From an uncultured Fibrobacter sp. (GTDB lineage Bacteria > Fibrobacterota > Fibrobacteria > Fibrobacterales > Fibrobacteraceae), in the NCBI RefSeq assembly GCF_947305105.1, contig NZ_CAMZCS010000019.1, positions 1-59,288 of the forward strand: a stretch of DNA of 59,288 nt. The letters run 5' to 3'. Shown here piece by piece: positions 41,636 through 49,955 of the stretch. The first letter of the stretch is position 1, and every line of letters starts with the position of its first letter. The notes beneath the pieces were generated by a model, which was not told the DNA's origin, ran no database searches, and saw only the letters and a program-made list of their open reading frames with translations. Made by a program: the position numbers and the translations under genes.

Positions 41636-43510
41636 ATGAAAAACATCAAGCTCAAAATGCTGTGCGCGCTTGCGTTTTGCAGTACGGCAATTGCCGCGCC
41701 GGGACTGACCGTAAAAGGGACGGAACTACAATACAACGGGAAAAAAATCTTCTTTTCGGGCGCGAATCTCGCCTGGAGTGACTACAACTCCGACGTGGGC
41801 GATTCCCCACTGAACGAAAACGCCTGGCGCAAGGCCGTCGAAGGCACCCGCGCCGCGGGCGGCAACGCTATCCGTTGGTGGCTTTTCAACAACATGAGCC
41901 AAAGCCCGGAAATCGACCAGACAACTCATCTGGTTTCGGGCCTCAAGGCGAACACCATCAACAACATGAAAAAAGCCCTCGATATCGCCGAAGAATACGG
42001 CGTGATGGTTTCGATGTGCCTTTTCAGCCACAACCTGATGGAACCGAACCAATGGGGACTTTACAACGAAAAGCTCGATATCACAGCGAACACGCAACTG
42101 TTCGAAGATACGGGCACCAAGGCATTCATCGACAATGCACTCATCCCGGTGGTGAAAGCGATTGGCAACCACAAAGCGCTCATGACATGGGAAGTTTTCA
42201 ACGAGCCCGAAGGCATGACCAGTGAAGGTTGGACAACCAAGAAACTCGACAAGGCTACGCTCCAGAAATTTACAAACAAAGTTGCGGCAGCCATCCACAC
42301 GGAGAACCCGGAACTTCTCGTTTCGACAGGCAGCGTAAACATCAAATATCAGGCATGGTGGAACGATGCAGCCCTCGTCGCAGCCGGTGGAGAAGCAAAA
42401 GGCACCCTTGACTTTTTCCAGACACACTATTATCCGTATTACCAGGATGATGCCGTCTCGCCGTTCGTGAATACGGCTGCGCAGATGGCGACCAAGTATG
42501 GCTACGACAACAAGCCGATGATTATCGGCGAGTTCCCGGCAAGCGGCTGGGCTGGCGAAACCTACAAATCCACTTTTGCCGCCAAGACGCAGATTACGAC
42601 AGAAGAATGTTACCGCAAAGCATTTGACGGTGACTACGCAGGCGCTCTCGCATGGCAGTATATAGGCGACAAGACCGAAGCGAATTTCGGCGGTTACACT
42701 TACACCATCGACCCGGCTCTTAAAGCGATGACGGCTCTCGCCGCCACAGAAGAAGCGAGCATCAAGATTAAAGATGCAACGATTGACAACACCACCGGCG
42801 ACGGCAAGATGGCTGTAACCTATGGTGGAGACAATGCGCAAATCGAATACCAGAAAACATTCGACCTGAGCAAGGCCAACACGCTGTCTTTTGAAGCAAA
42901 AAATAACGGAGCCACAGCCGCCCAGCTGAACCTGATTTTCAAGCTCACGGATGCATGGACATGGACCGAAGTCGAAGGCCCCTGCGAAGTGCCCGCCGGA
43001 GAAAAGAAGACTTGCACTTTTGATATTTCGAGCCACGCCGACCGCAACAAGACTTTGAGTACGGTCATCGCAAACTACGCAGCGGGTTACACAGGCACCA
43101 TTCTTTACGACAACTTTATCGCCGGTACGGACACACTTTGGAATTTCAATACCGACAAGTACGACGCATTTAGCCGCGGTTTCGAAAACACCGAAGAAAT
43201 GATTCCCGAAATCAAAATTGTCTACGACGACACTTACGAAAGCGGAACAACACGATATTTCCGTATTGCGAACAACATTCATTCCTCCGTCAAAGTCAAC
43301 GCCAACACAATCTCCCTTGTCACAAGTACGGCAGGAATACTGAACGTGGATATTTTCGGCATGAACGGCCTGCACGTCGCCACCCTGCACAGGGGAGCAA
43401 CAGCAGCCGGCAACCACACATTCAGCCTCACCGGAATCCGGAGCGGACACTACCTCCTACGCGTCAAGGGTACCGGAATCGCAGCCACGCAGCCGATTCG
43501 GTTGAAGTAG
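41636..43510 (+). CDS. secreted glycoside hydrolase family 5 enzyme
   Basis: A 624-residue exported GH5 enzyme, a likely beta-mannanase or endoglucanase. The signal peptide MKNIKLKMLCALAFCSTAIAA is followed by the TIM barrel: FFSGANLAWSDYNSD, AGGNAIRWWLFNN, the acid/base Glu in TWEVFNEPEG, FFQTHYYPYY, and the nucleophile Glu in MIIGEFPASGW. A beta-sandwich module lies at about residues 380-500 (carbohydrate-binding-like: LSFEAKNNGATAAQLNLIF). The C-terminal Por/T9SS-like domain ends GHYLLRVKGTG...IRLK. ATG 41636 is chosen over 41624 because GGAG is 6 nt upstream and it starts the signal peptide. A strong terminator follows. GH5 subfamily not determined. Confidence 0.9.
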   Translation: MKNIKLKMLCALAFCSTAIAAPGLTVKGTELQYNGKKIFFSGANLAWSDYNSDVGDSPLNENAWRKAVEGTRAAGGNAIRWWLFNNMSQSPEIDQTTHLVSGLKANTINNMKKALDIAEEYGVMVSMCLFSHNLMEPNQWGLYNEKLDITANTQLFEDTGTKAFIDNALIPVVKAIGNHKALMTWEVFNEPEGMTSEGWTTKKLDKATLQKFTNKVAAAIHTENPELLVSTGSVNIKYQAWWNDAALVAAGGEAKGTLDFFQTHYYPYYQDDAVSPFVNTAAQMATKYGYDNKPMIIGEFPASGWAGETYKSTFAAKTQITTEECYRKAFDGDYAGALAWQYIGDKTEANFGGYTYTIDPALKAMTALAATEEASIKIKDATIDNTTGDGKMAVTYGGDNAQIEYQKTFDLSKANTLSFEAKNNGATAAQLNLIFKLTDAWTWTEVEGPCEVPAGEKKTCTFDISSHADRNKTLSTVIANYAAGYTGTILYDNFIAGTDTLWNFNTDKYDAFSRGFENTEEMIPEIKIVYDDTYESGTTRYFRIANNIHSSVKVNANTISLVTSTAGILNVDIFGMNGLHVATLHRGATAAGNHTFSLTGIRSGHYLLRVKGTGIAATQPIRLK

Positions 43511-43525
43511 AGTCGACGAAAACCC

Positions 43526-43552
43526 GGCGGCCAACAAGGCCGCCTTTTTTTT
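43526..43552 (+). terminator. intrinsic terminator after GH5
   Basis: GGCGGCC-AACAA-GGCCGCC followed by eight T. The promoter box of the next gene begins only 4 bp later. Confidence 0.95.
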
Positions 43553-43555
43553 ACC

Positions 43556-43561
43556 TATATT
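43556..43561 (+). promoter_or_regulatory. -10 box 7 nt before GH57
   Basis: TATATT, GCAGGCC, then ATG 43569. It starts 4 bp after the GH5 terminator, so the whole 5' control region sits inside or before the terminator. Confidence 0.6.
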
Positions 43562-43568
43562 GCAGGCC

Positions 43569-45995
43569 ATGAGCGACAAGCACCCCCTTTATTTTACGAT
43601 CCACGGACATTTTTACCAACCGCCCCGAGAAAACCCCTGGACGGGAGTCATTGAAAATCAACCCAGCGCAAGGCCCTTCCACGACTGGAACGACCGCATC
43701 GCGAGTGAATGCTATAGTCCGAACTCCGCAAGCCGCATTTTGAGCGAACACGGGCACATTGTCGATATTGTCAACAACTACGACTTCATGAGTTTCAACA
43801 TGGGTCCGACCTTGATGAGTTGGATCCGTACGAACACCCCGGAAACATACAAACGAATCCAAGAAGCGGACAAGCGCAGCCGCGAACGCCTGAACGGTCA
43901 CGGCAACGCCATCGCCCAGGTGTACAACCATGTCATCATGCCGCTTGCAAGCGAACAGGACAAGCGCACGCAAATCCATTGGGGTATCGAAGATTTCAAG
44001 TTCCATTTCGGTCGCATGCCCGAGGCCATGTGGCTTGCCGAAACAGCCATCAACCTGGACACCGTCGTGGAACTCATCAAGGCCGGCATCAAGTTCACTA
44101 TCCTCTCGCCGACGCAGGCTGACAGTTTCCGCAAGCTCGGCGACAGCGAATGGAAGGGATGCGCCAATACCGACATCGATACCACGCGCCCCTACCGCAT
44201 TTTCCCGCGCGACAAGGAAGGCAACCTTGTCTGTGACGGTTACTTGGACGTCTTTTTCTACAATCCCTGGCTTTCTTCAGCTGTGGGGTTCGAGCACCTG
44301 CTCCGCAACGCGGACACCTTCGGAGGCCGCATCCGCGACGCCTGGGACGCCAACCGCGAAGACCCGCAGCTGGTAAGCATCGGTACCGACGGCGAAAGCT
44401 ACGGCCACCACGAGCCCTTCGGCGACATGTGCGCCGCCTGGCTCTACAACCGCTACGCTCCCCAGCACAACATGGTGCCGGTCAACTACGGCTGGTATCT
44501 CGAGAAATTCCCGCCGCAGCACGAAGTCCTCTTGAAGAACTTCCACGGCGAAGGCTGTGCATGGAGTTGCGCCCACGGTGTCGGACGCTGGTACCGCGAC
44601 TGCGGATGCTCCACGGGCGGCGGGCCGGACTGGAACCAGAAATGGCGCGGTCCCTTGCGCGACGCCTTCAACCACCTGAAGGCCCTCGCCGACGAAATCT
44701 TTATAAACGAACTCCAGCACCTTACGGCAATGGACCCGTGGGATGTCCGCAACAAGTACGTCGACGTTCTCATCGCCCCCGGTGACAGCTACCGCCTAAA
44801 GAGTTTCCTCAACGCCACGCTTCTGCACCCGCACGACCCGGATGAATGCGCCAAGGCAGTGCGTTTACTCGAAATCCAGAAATTCTGCATGTTCAGCTTT
44901 ACAAGCTGCGGCTGGTTCTTCAACGATATCGAAGGCCTGGAACCCGTACAGAACATGCGCTATGCGCTGCGCGCCATGGAACTGCTCAAGCCGTTCCTCC
45001 CCGAAGGCCGCGACATCAAGGCCGAAGTCCTCGAAATCCTCGCGAAGGCCACGAGCAATGAGCACAAGTGGAGCGGAGCCGAAGTGTTCACAAAGTCTGC
45101 CGAAGAAGACGTCCCCGCCTTCGTCAAGCAGATGGCCGAACGCGCCGCCATTTACCACCTCGGGCTCGAAGACGACTACCTGAACAAGGACTACCGCCTC
45201 ACCGCCTCGAAAATCTCGTCGCGACGCCGCCAGACCATAGTTTATACCACTTACAACGACTCGACTATCGACGAGCACCATGCATCGACCATTCTCGTGC
45301 TCAATGACGCGCTCGGGAGAGTCAACCTAGTTGTCTGCAACGGCGACCCCAGGGAATGCGGGCTCTCTTTTGTCGATAACCCGAACATGACTACCGAAGA
45401 GCTCAAGGCCGCATTCCCCGAGGCGTACGTCGTCCGCATGCGTGACCTCATGAGCGATTCCCTCAAGCGCATCAACCAGCTTTCGACGCAGCGCCACCTG
45501 ACAGATGTCACCAAGACCTTCTCCAAGTTCGCGCTGGACCACGGCATTCCTATTGATTGCCTGGCCGACCCAGACCACACGCTGCCCGACACCATGCGCA
45601 AGATTCTCTCGCTTGAAATCAACGCGAAAATCCACCACCTCGCGCTCACGTACCTGGACACGCCCAGAGACGAAGACTTCGCAAGGATTCACGAACTTAT
45701 CGACGAAGCGAAGGCTCTGGACACCACGTTCTCGTTCGGTGGCACGGGCCGCATGTTCCACAGGAAGTTGATGGGACTCATCGAGAATGTCGAGAGGAAC
45801 CAGGACGAGGCATCCGTCAGGCACATCACGGGGCTCATCACCGTCGCGGACTGGCTGGAACTCTATATCGACAAGACCACGCTCGAAAACAAGGTCTTCC
45901 CCATCTACAAGAAGTTCATGGAAGATCCCAACGGCAAGCTGGCCGCGCTTAAGCCGATGTTCGACTGGCTGAACTTCGAGGTTCCCCATGCTTAA
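43569..45995 (+). CDS. glycoside hydrolase family 57 protein with DUF3536
   Basis: An 808-residue cytoplasmic protein. The N-terminal GH57 (alpha/beta)7 barrel starts LYFTIHGHFYQPPRENPW, with the substrate motif WLAETAINLDTVVELI holding the candidate nucleophile Glu, and IGTDGESYGHHEPFGD carrying the acid Asp. DUF3536 occupies the second half. GH57 enzymes act on alpha-glucans (amylase or branching-type), so glycogen or starch metabolism is the probable role. No signal peptide. The start at 43569 follows the TATATT box. Its stop overlaps hpt by 8 bp, implying co-transcription. Confidence 0.9.
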   Translation: MSDKHPLYFTIHGHFYQPPRENPWTGVIENQPSARPFHDWNDRIASECYSPNSASRILSEHGHIVDIVNNYDFMSFNMGPTLMSWIRTNTPETYKRIQEADKRSRERLNGHGNAIAQVYNHVIMPLASEQDKRTQIHWGIEDFKFHFGRMPEAMWLAETAINLDTVVELIKAGIKFTILSPTQADSFRKLGDSEWKGCANTDIDTTRPYRIFPRDKEGNLVCDGYLDVFFYNPWLSSAVGFEHLLRNADTFGGRIRDAWDANREDPQLVSIGTDGESYGHHEPFGDMCAAWLYNRYAPQHNMVPVNYGWYLEKFPPQHEVLLKNFHGEGCAWSCAHGVGRWYRDCGCSTGGGPDWNQKWRGPLRDAFNHLKALADEIFINELQHLTAMDPWDVRNKYVDVLIAPGDSYRLKSFLNATLLHPHDPDECAKAVRLLEIQKFCMFSFTSCGWFFNDIEGLEPVQNMRYALRAMELLKPFLPEGRDIKAEVLEILAKATSNEHKWSGAEVFTKSAEEDVPAFVKQMAERAAIYHLGLEDDYLNKDYRLTASKISSRRRQTIVYTTYNDSTIDEHHASTILVLNDALGRVNLVVCNGDPRECGLSFVDNPNMTTEELKAAFPEAYVVRMRDLMSDSLKRINQLSTQRHLTDVTKTFSKFALDHGIPIDCLADPDHTLPDTMRKILSLEINAKIHHLALTYLDTPRDEDFARIHELIDEAKALDTTFSFGGTGRMFHRKLMGLIENVERNQDEASVRHITGLITVADWLELYIDKTTLENKVFPIYKKFMEDPNGKLAALKPMFDWLNFEVPHA

Positions 45996-46512
45996 CCTGT
46001 CGAAAGCCCCGCTCATCGACGCCCAAAAAATTGCCAAACGCATCGGCGAACTGGGCAAGCAGATTGGCGGGGAATACGACTTCGACATCATCGTCGGGGC
46101 CATGACAGGCTCGTTCATCTTCGTGGCCGACCTCTGCCGGGCGATGCCCAAGAAGAAAGCGCAGATTAAGTTCATCAAAGCCTCAAGTTATGGGGACTCC
46201 ACGGAATCTTCGCAAAAGGTCAAGGTGAGCGGGCTCGATTCCATACAGGTGGAAGGCGCACGCATCCTGCTGGTAGACGACATTTTGGACACCGGACGCA
46301 CCATGAAGGCTCTCGTCCAGGAACTCTCCGCAAGGGGAGCCAAGGAAATCAGGACATGCGTGTTCCTCGACAAGCCCGAGCGCCGCGAAGTGCCGATCAG
46401 GGCCGATTACGTGGGTTTTGAAATCCCGAACGCGTTCGTCGTGGGTTACGGGCTCGATTTTGCGGACGAATACCGTACTTTTCCGGACGTCTGGACACTT
46501 GTAGAAGAATAA
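45988..46512 (+). CDS. hpt: hypoxanthine phosphoribosyltransferase
   Basis: Purine-salvage enzyme joining hypoxanthine or guanine to PRPP. The 174-residue protein has the flexible-loop SSYGDSTESS region and the PRPP-binding LLVDDILDTGRTM (about residues 92-104). The base-recognition segment DYVGFEIPNAFVVGYGLDF comes near the end, all as in the HPRT family. It starts inside the end of the GH57 gene (8-bp overlap). Confidence 0.94.
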   Translation: MLNLSKAPLIDAQKIAKRIGELGKQIGGEYDFDIIVGAMTGSFIFVADLCRAMPKKKAQIKFIKASSYGDSTESSQKVKVSGLDSIQVEGARILLVDDILDTGRTMKALVQELSARGAKEIRTCVFLDKPERREVPIRADYVGFEIPNAFVVGYGLDFADEYRTFPDVWTLVEE

Positions 46513-46516
46513 TAAT

Positions 46517-46522
46517 TATATT
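46517..46522 (+). promoter_or_regulatory. -10 box 6 nt before the 46529 gene
   Basis: TATATT, GGAAAT, then ATG 46529; no Shine-Dalgarno. It lies only 5 bp after the hpt stop. Confidence 0.6.
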
Positions 46523-46528
46523 GGAAAT

Positions 46529-47023
46529 ATGGCACAGAACGATTCAGACAATGTCAAACTCCACGCTACGCAAACGTTTGCGGCTCTCGGCAACAAGTTC
46601 AGCAAGTTGCCCCGTTCAAAGCGTTTTATCATCATTGGCGCAGTAGCCCTGTTCATTTACATTCTCGGATTCATGACTTGCAGTTTCATGAACAACGTCC
46701 CGAACGAAGGCATCATCGAGAAAGTGGCCGCCCTCCCCGACGCGAAGAACAAGTGCAAGTTCCGCTACGACCGTGCCCTCGAATACGCCATCATGCACGA
46801 ATGCGTCTTTGCCAAGGGAACTCCCGGCAACGGCTCCAAGCTTGTGCAGCGCGTGAACTACTGCACCTGCGCCCTCGAAGGCGTGCAGATGAAGAAGCCG
46901 TACCAGAAGATGTTCGAGAACAACCTCGTGGACTTCACGTTCAAGATCCGCGAAGAGAACCTCTGCAACGAAGAAAAGAACATCCCGACGCTGGAAGCCG
47001 AAGGCGACCAGGGCGGGAACTAA
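46529..47023 (+). CDS. hypothetical single-pass membrane protein
   Basis: A 164-residue protein with a short cytoplasmic N-terminus (LPRSKR) and one membrane helix at about residues 34-52 (FIIIGAVALFIYILGFMTC). The periplasmic C-terminal domain is rich in Cys (CKFRYDRALEYAIMHECVF, then VNYCTCALEG), which suggests disulfides. No known family is recognised. It has its own promoter-like box but follows hpt closely, so it may also be read from that operon. The stop codon is the exact left edge of an AT-rich cassette. Confidence 0.75.
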   Translation: MAQNDSDNVKLHATQTFAALGNKFSKLPRSKRFIIIGAVALFIYILGFMTCSFMNNVPNEGIIEKVAALPDAKNKCKFRYDRALEYAIMHECVFAKGTPGNGSKLVQRVNYCTCALEGVQMKKPYQKMFENNLVDFTFKIREENLCNEEKNIPTLEAEGDQGGN

Positions 47024-47262
47024 ACCCGAATGCGAACGGGATTCATGTGCAAACCGACTTTGCAGGAACGATTGTAGCACCGAATGCAGAGGTCGTTGTT
47101 GGCCAAGCCGGAAAAAACTTCTATGGATCTATCTTCGCCAAGAGCATTGTGGTTCACCAATACACGAAAGTCACCTGGGTTCCGTTCATTCCCGTTCAAA
47201 TGAATGGTGTAGTGGCACACATTGACAACCACGAACCTTTACGGTATTCTGTTGTTTTCTAG
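47024..47262 (+). pseudogene. C-terminal fragment of a surface protein
   Basis: Starts immediately after the stop of the preceding gene and is open without its own start: NPNANGIHVQTDFAGTIVAP, NAEVVVGQAGKNFYGSIFAK, SIVVHQYTKVTWVPF and so on, ending SVVF. The GTIVAPNAEVVVGQ...FYGSIFAKSIVVH pattern is that of choice-of-anchor A adhesin-type domains and matches the fragments at 41073 and 40330. It is the third such orphan tail, again directly followed by a lipoprotein gene. Confidence 0.7.
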
Positions 47263-47273
47263 GACGGCAATCT

Positions 47274-47906
47274 ATGTTTTCCCGCTTTATTTATTTTTCC
47301 TTATTCATTGTTCTTTTAGGATGCGCCCCTTATGAGGATCATTCAGTATATTTTCCCGCTATTCGGATAAACTTTATGTCCACATCTGATGTCGATAGTG
47401 TTCATTTTTATTTGAATAATGAACAGGTGTGTTTTGAAAAGCCTATTCTTTTTGAAGGCGACTGTAAAAATTGTCTAGAAGCAAAAGGATATACGAGTGA
47501 ATACGCGATATGCAAAACATCAACCGAAGACAGCAATTATATATTCACGCATCGCGACACAGAAAAAGAGAAGCAATGCGTCCAATCGGAAAATTTTCTT
47601 AAATGGGTTAATTATGAATGTTTTGTGAGTGAAAAGCATTATGGGAAATCATTGGATTCATTGACGTTCCAAGCACAAATTTTCTCTAATGAATCAGTGA
47701 AGACCATACAGCCAAGTATTATTTTTCATAGTGGAAATCGTTATAATATAATGCTAGAACAAGATTCTGCACAGTGGCTCAATCACATGGATGACGTATT
47801 TTTTGACCTCTTTGGCTTAGCAGGATCATGGCTGTGGGAGGGATGCTCCGACGGCTTTTGCGTGGCAACCATTCCGATGAGAGAAGGAGAAGGCTACTAC
47901 GAATGA
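47274..47906 (+). CDS. cassette lipoprotein C
   Basis: A 210-residue AT-rich lipoprotein: signal MFSRFIYFSLFIVLLGC with the Cys at residue 17. It contains SDVDSVHFYLNNEQVCFE, clearly related to RIDSVHFFLNDEQICMFD of lipoprotein B. It is otherwise divergent, with extra Cys (EGDCKNCLEAKGY) and a Trp-rich C-terminus (WLNHMDDVFFDLFGLAGSWL). It follows an orphan surface-protein tail by 11 bp, as in the other two cassettes. Function unknown. The base composition suggests recent acquisition. Confidence 0.8.
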   Translation: MFSRFIYFSLFIVLLGCAPYEDHSVYFPAIRINFMSTSDVDSVHFYLNNEQVCFEKPILFEGDCKNCLEAKGYTSEYAICKTSTEDSNYIFTHRDTEKEKQCVQSENFLKWVNYECFVSEKHYGKSLDSLTFQAQIFSNESVKTIQPSIIFHSGNRYNIMLEQDSAQWLNHMDDVFFDLFGLAGSWLWEGCSDGFCVATIPMREGEGYYE

Positions 47907-47922
47907 TTTCCTGTGAAATGGG

Positions 47923-48966
47923 TTACAATATCAGCATTCCGTCGCCGTAGCTGAACAGTTTCAGCTTGTTTTCGACGGCCATTTTGTACGCGGCCAGCGT
48001 ATTTTCGCGCCCGTAGAACGCCGAGACAAGCAGGATGAGCGAACTCTTGGGCCAATGGAAATTGGTGAGGAGTCCGTCCACAATCTTGTAGCGGTAGCCG
48101 GGGTAGAAGAACGCATGCGTCACGCCCGTCTGCGCTTTCACGATTCCGTTCGCATCGGCAATTGTTTCGACAACGCGGGTACTCGTCGTCCCGACCGTCA
48201 CGATGCGGCCACCTTCGCGCTTGGCCTTGTTGATGATTTCGGCGTTTTCCTTCGTGAGTTCGTAATGTTCGCCGTGCATCTTGTGCTGGGTAAAGTCTTC
48301 GACCGAGATGTTCTGGAAGGTGCCGGGGCCCACGTGCAGAGTCACTTCGGCCACGTACACGCCCCTTGCCTTGAGGTCTTCGAGCATTTGCTCGCTAAAG
48401 TGCAAACTCGCCGTCGGGGCGGCCACCGCGCCGGAATATTTCGCGAAAATCGTCTGGTAAGCCTTCTTGTCGTCTTCGTCGTCGGGGCGGTTGATGTACG
48501 GCGGCAGCGGGACATGTCCCTCACGGTTCATCACCGACTCGAGTTCCACCGGAGTCACCGCAAAGCGCAGCACGCGGGCCCCGTCTTCACGGACGTCTTC
48601 GACGACTGTCTTCACACCCGCGATTTCGAGTTCGCGGCCGACCTTGAAAGCCTTACCCGGGCGCACCTGCGCCTCATAGCGGGCGGAGCCGTCTTCGGCG
48701 GGAATCAGCGACTGCACCAGAAGCGTCTCGACCTCGCCGCCATGCAACGTGTGGCCATACAACCTCGCGGGAATCACCTTGGTATTGTTCACCACCAAGC
48801 AATCGCCGGGATTGAACAAGTCGACAATCTCCGGAGCCTTGAGGATGCGCCTCTCGCCACCGTTCTTGGGGCAATATAGAATGTGGGTCTTGCCCTTCCC
48901 TGCCGTGCGGCTCGCAATCAGCTCTGGCGGGAATTCAAAATTGTAGTCAGAAAGCTTGTGTTCCAT
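47923..48966 (-). CDS. queA: tRNA preQ1(34) S-adenosylmethionine ribosyltransferase-isomerase
   Basis: Transfers and isomerises the ribosyl part of SAM onto preQ1 in tRNA, giving epoxyqueuosine. The 347-residue protein has the family N-terminus DYNFEFPPELIAS, the VVNNTKVIPARLYG motif, LPPYINRPDDEDDKKAYQT, and the C-terminal TNFHWPKSSLILLVSAF. It begins 1 bp after the WYL regulator stop, so the two are cotranscribed. It is the third queuosine biosynthesis enzyme in the window. An AT-rich cassette lies directly past its end. Confidence 0.96.
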   Translation of the reverse strand: MEHKLSDYNFEFPPELIASRTAGKGKTHILYCPKNGGERRILKAPEIVDLFNPGDCLVVNNTKVIPARLYGHTLHGGEVETLLVQSLIPAEDGSARYEAQVRPGKAFKVGRELEIAGVKTVVEDVREDGARVLRFAVTPVELESVMNREGHVPLPPYINRPDDEDDKKAYQTIFAKYSGAVAAPTASLHFSEQMLEDLKARGVYVAEVTLHVGPGTFQNISVEDFTQHKMHGEHYELTKENAEIINKAKREGGRIVTVGTTSTRVVETIADANGIVKAQTGVTHAFFYPGYRYKIVDGLLTNFHWPKSSLILLVSAFYGRENTLAAYKMAVENKLKLFSYGDGMLIL

Positions 48967-48967
48967 C

Positions 48968-49945
48968 TTAACCCTGGAGAGATTTCATCGCTTCCTTAAC
49001 GAGGTTTTTCATATCGGCCTTGAGGCTCGCCGGCTTCAGGATTTCCACATCCGGGAGCACGCCCAGAAGCCAAGACTTGAAATCCGGAGTAATACGCAAT
49101 TTCAACTCCACGACAAAGCGAGACTTGGTTTCTTTAATGACCGCCGCCGGGACAAAGTTGGATTTTTTGAACTGGCTCTGCAACCACTTGGACTTGACCA
49201 AAAGCGAAATGTCCTGCGGCTGGAGTTTTGCATCGGTCCACTTGCCGAATGTGTACTTATAATGAATCTTGGAATCAAACGACAGCTTTACAACTGGAAT
49301 ATTCGTCATCGTCATGTTGACAATATTTTCAACAACATAATTCTTGAAAATCTGGGTTTCTTCGAATTCATCGTCGGCAGCAATCAGGTAAAGAGTATCT
49401 ATGCGGAGCACGAGCTTGACCGGACTCACCGTAACTGTTGTCTGTTCTTCCTCATGCGTAGCACTGCGATAGGTGATATTGACTTTCACGCCGTCATGAA
49501 TCGCCTTGAGGATTTTGGAAACGATGGTATCCTTGAGGTTGCGATCGCAGAAGGGGCCGTAATCCAGTTCAAAATCGGGGTCCACCGAAATGGGATCCAC
49601 CTTGAAAGAATCCGGGTCGGTTACGCTCAAAGAATTAATCAGGTTGTCGATGATTTTCAGGTTCTTTATCCCAGTCGGGGAATCGCTTTCAAACGACTTG
49701 CGAAGCTTCTCCAGCTTTTTCACGAGATCCTGATTGAAGTCAGTCTTCTGTTCTGGCTGGATGACGTAAAAAGTCTGCCCTTCCTGCTTGAACTTGTGCA
49801 ACCCGCAATTTTCTTTTCCCAGCTGCTGAATATGGCGATAAATCGTACGCGCCTTGCAATTCATAGAAATAGCCATACTCTCAACGGTCATTGGCTTGCA
49901 AAGAATATTCTTTATATTGCTAATCTTTTCGTAACCCGTAGCCAT
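48968..49945 (-). CDS. WYL-domain transcription regulator
   Basis: A 325-residue regulator. The N-terminal helix-turn-helix (about residues 10-50: ILCKPMTVESMAISMNCKAR, then TIYRHIQQLG) resembles DeoR-type winged helices. The WYL domain lies at about 140-230 (VKLVLRIDTLYLIAADDEFE), with the sequence LYLIA in the WYL position, followed by a WCX-like C-terminal domain (RFVVELKLRITPDFKSWLLG). WYL proteins often sense nucleic acid ligands and control DNA-damage, CRISPR or phage-defence genes. Here it lies between the BON gene and queA, about 3.5 kb from cas12a. A role in regulating either is not shown. Confidence 0.88.
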   Translation of the reverse strand: MATGYEKISNIKNILCKPMTVESMAISMNCKARTIYRHIQQLGKENCGLHKFKQEGQTFYVIQPEQKTDFNQDLVKKLEKLRKSFESDSPTGIKNLKIIDNLINSLSVTDPDSFKVDPISVDPDFELDYGPFCDRNLKDTIVSKILKAIHDGVKVNITYRSATHEEEQTTVTVSPVKLVLRIDTLYLIAADDEFEETQIFKNYVVENIVNMTMTNIPVVKLSFDSKIHYKYTFGKWTDAKLQPQDISLLVKSKWLQSQFKKSNFVPAAVIKETKSRFVVELKLRITPDFKSWLLGVLPDVEILKPASLKADMKNLVKEAMKSLQG

Positions 49946-49955
49946 AACGACTCCT

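Noticed and set aside
41726-43450. 574-codon minus-strand open frame
   Set aside because: Antisense to the GH5 gene, which has a signal peptide and catalytic motifs.
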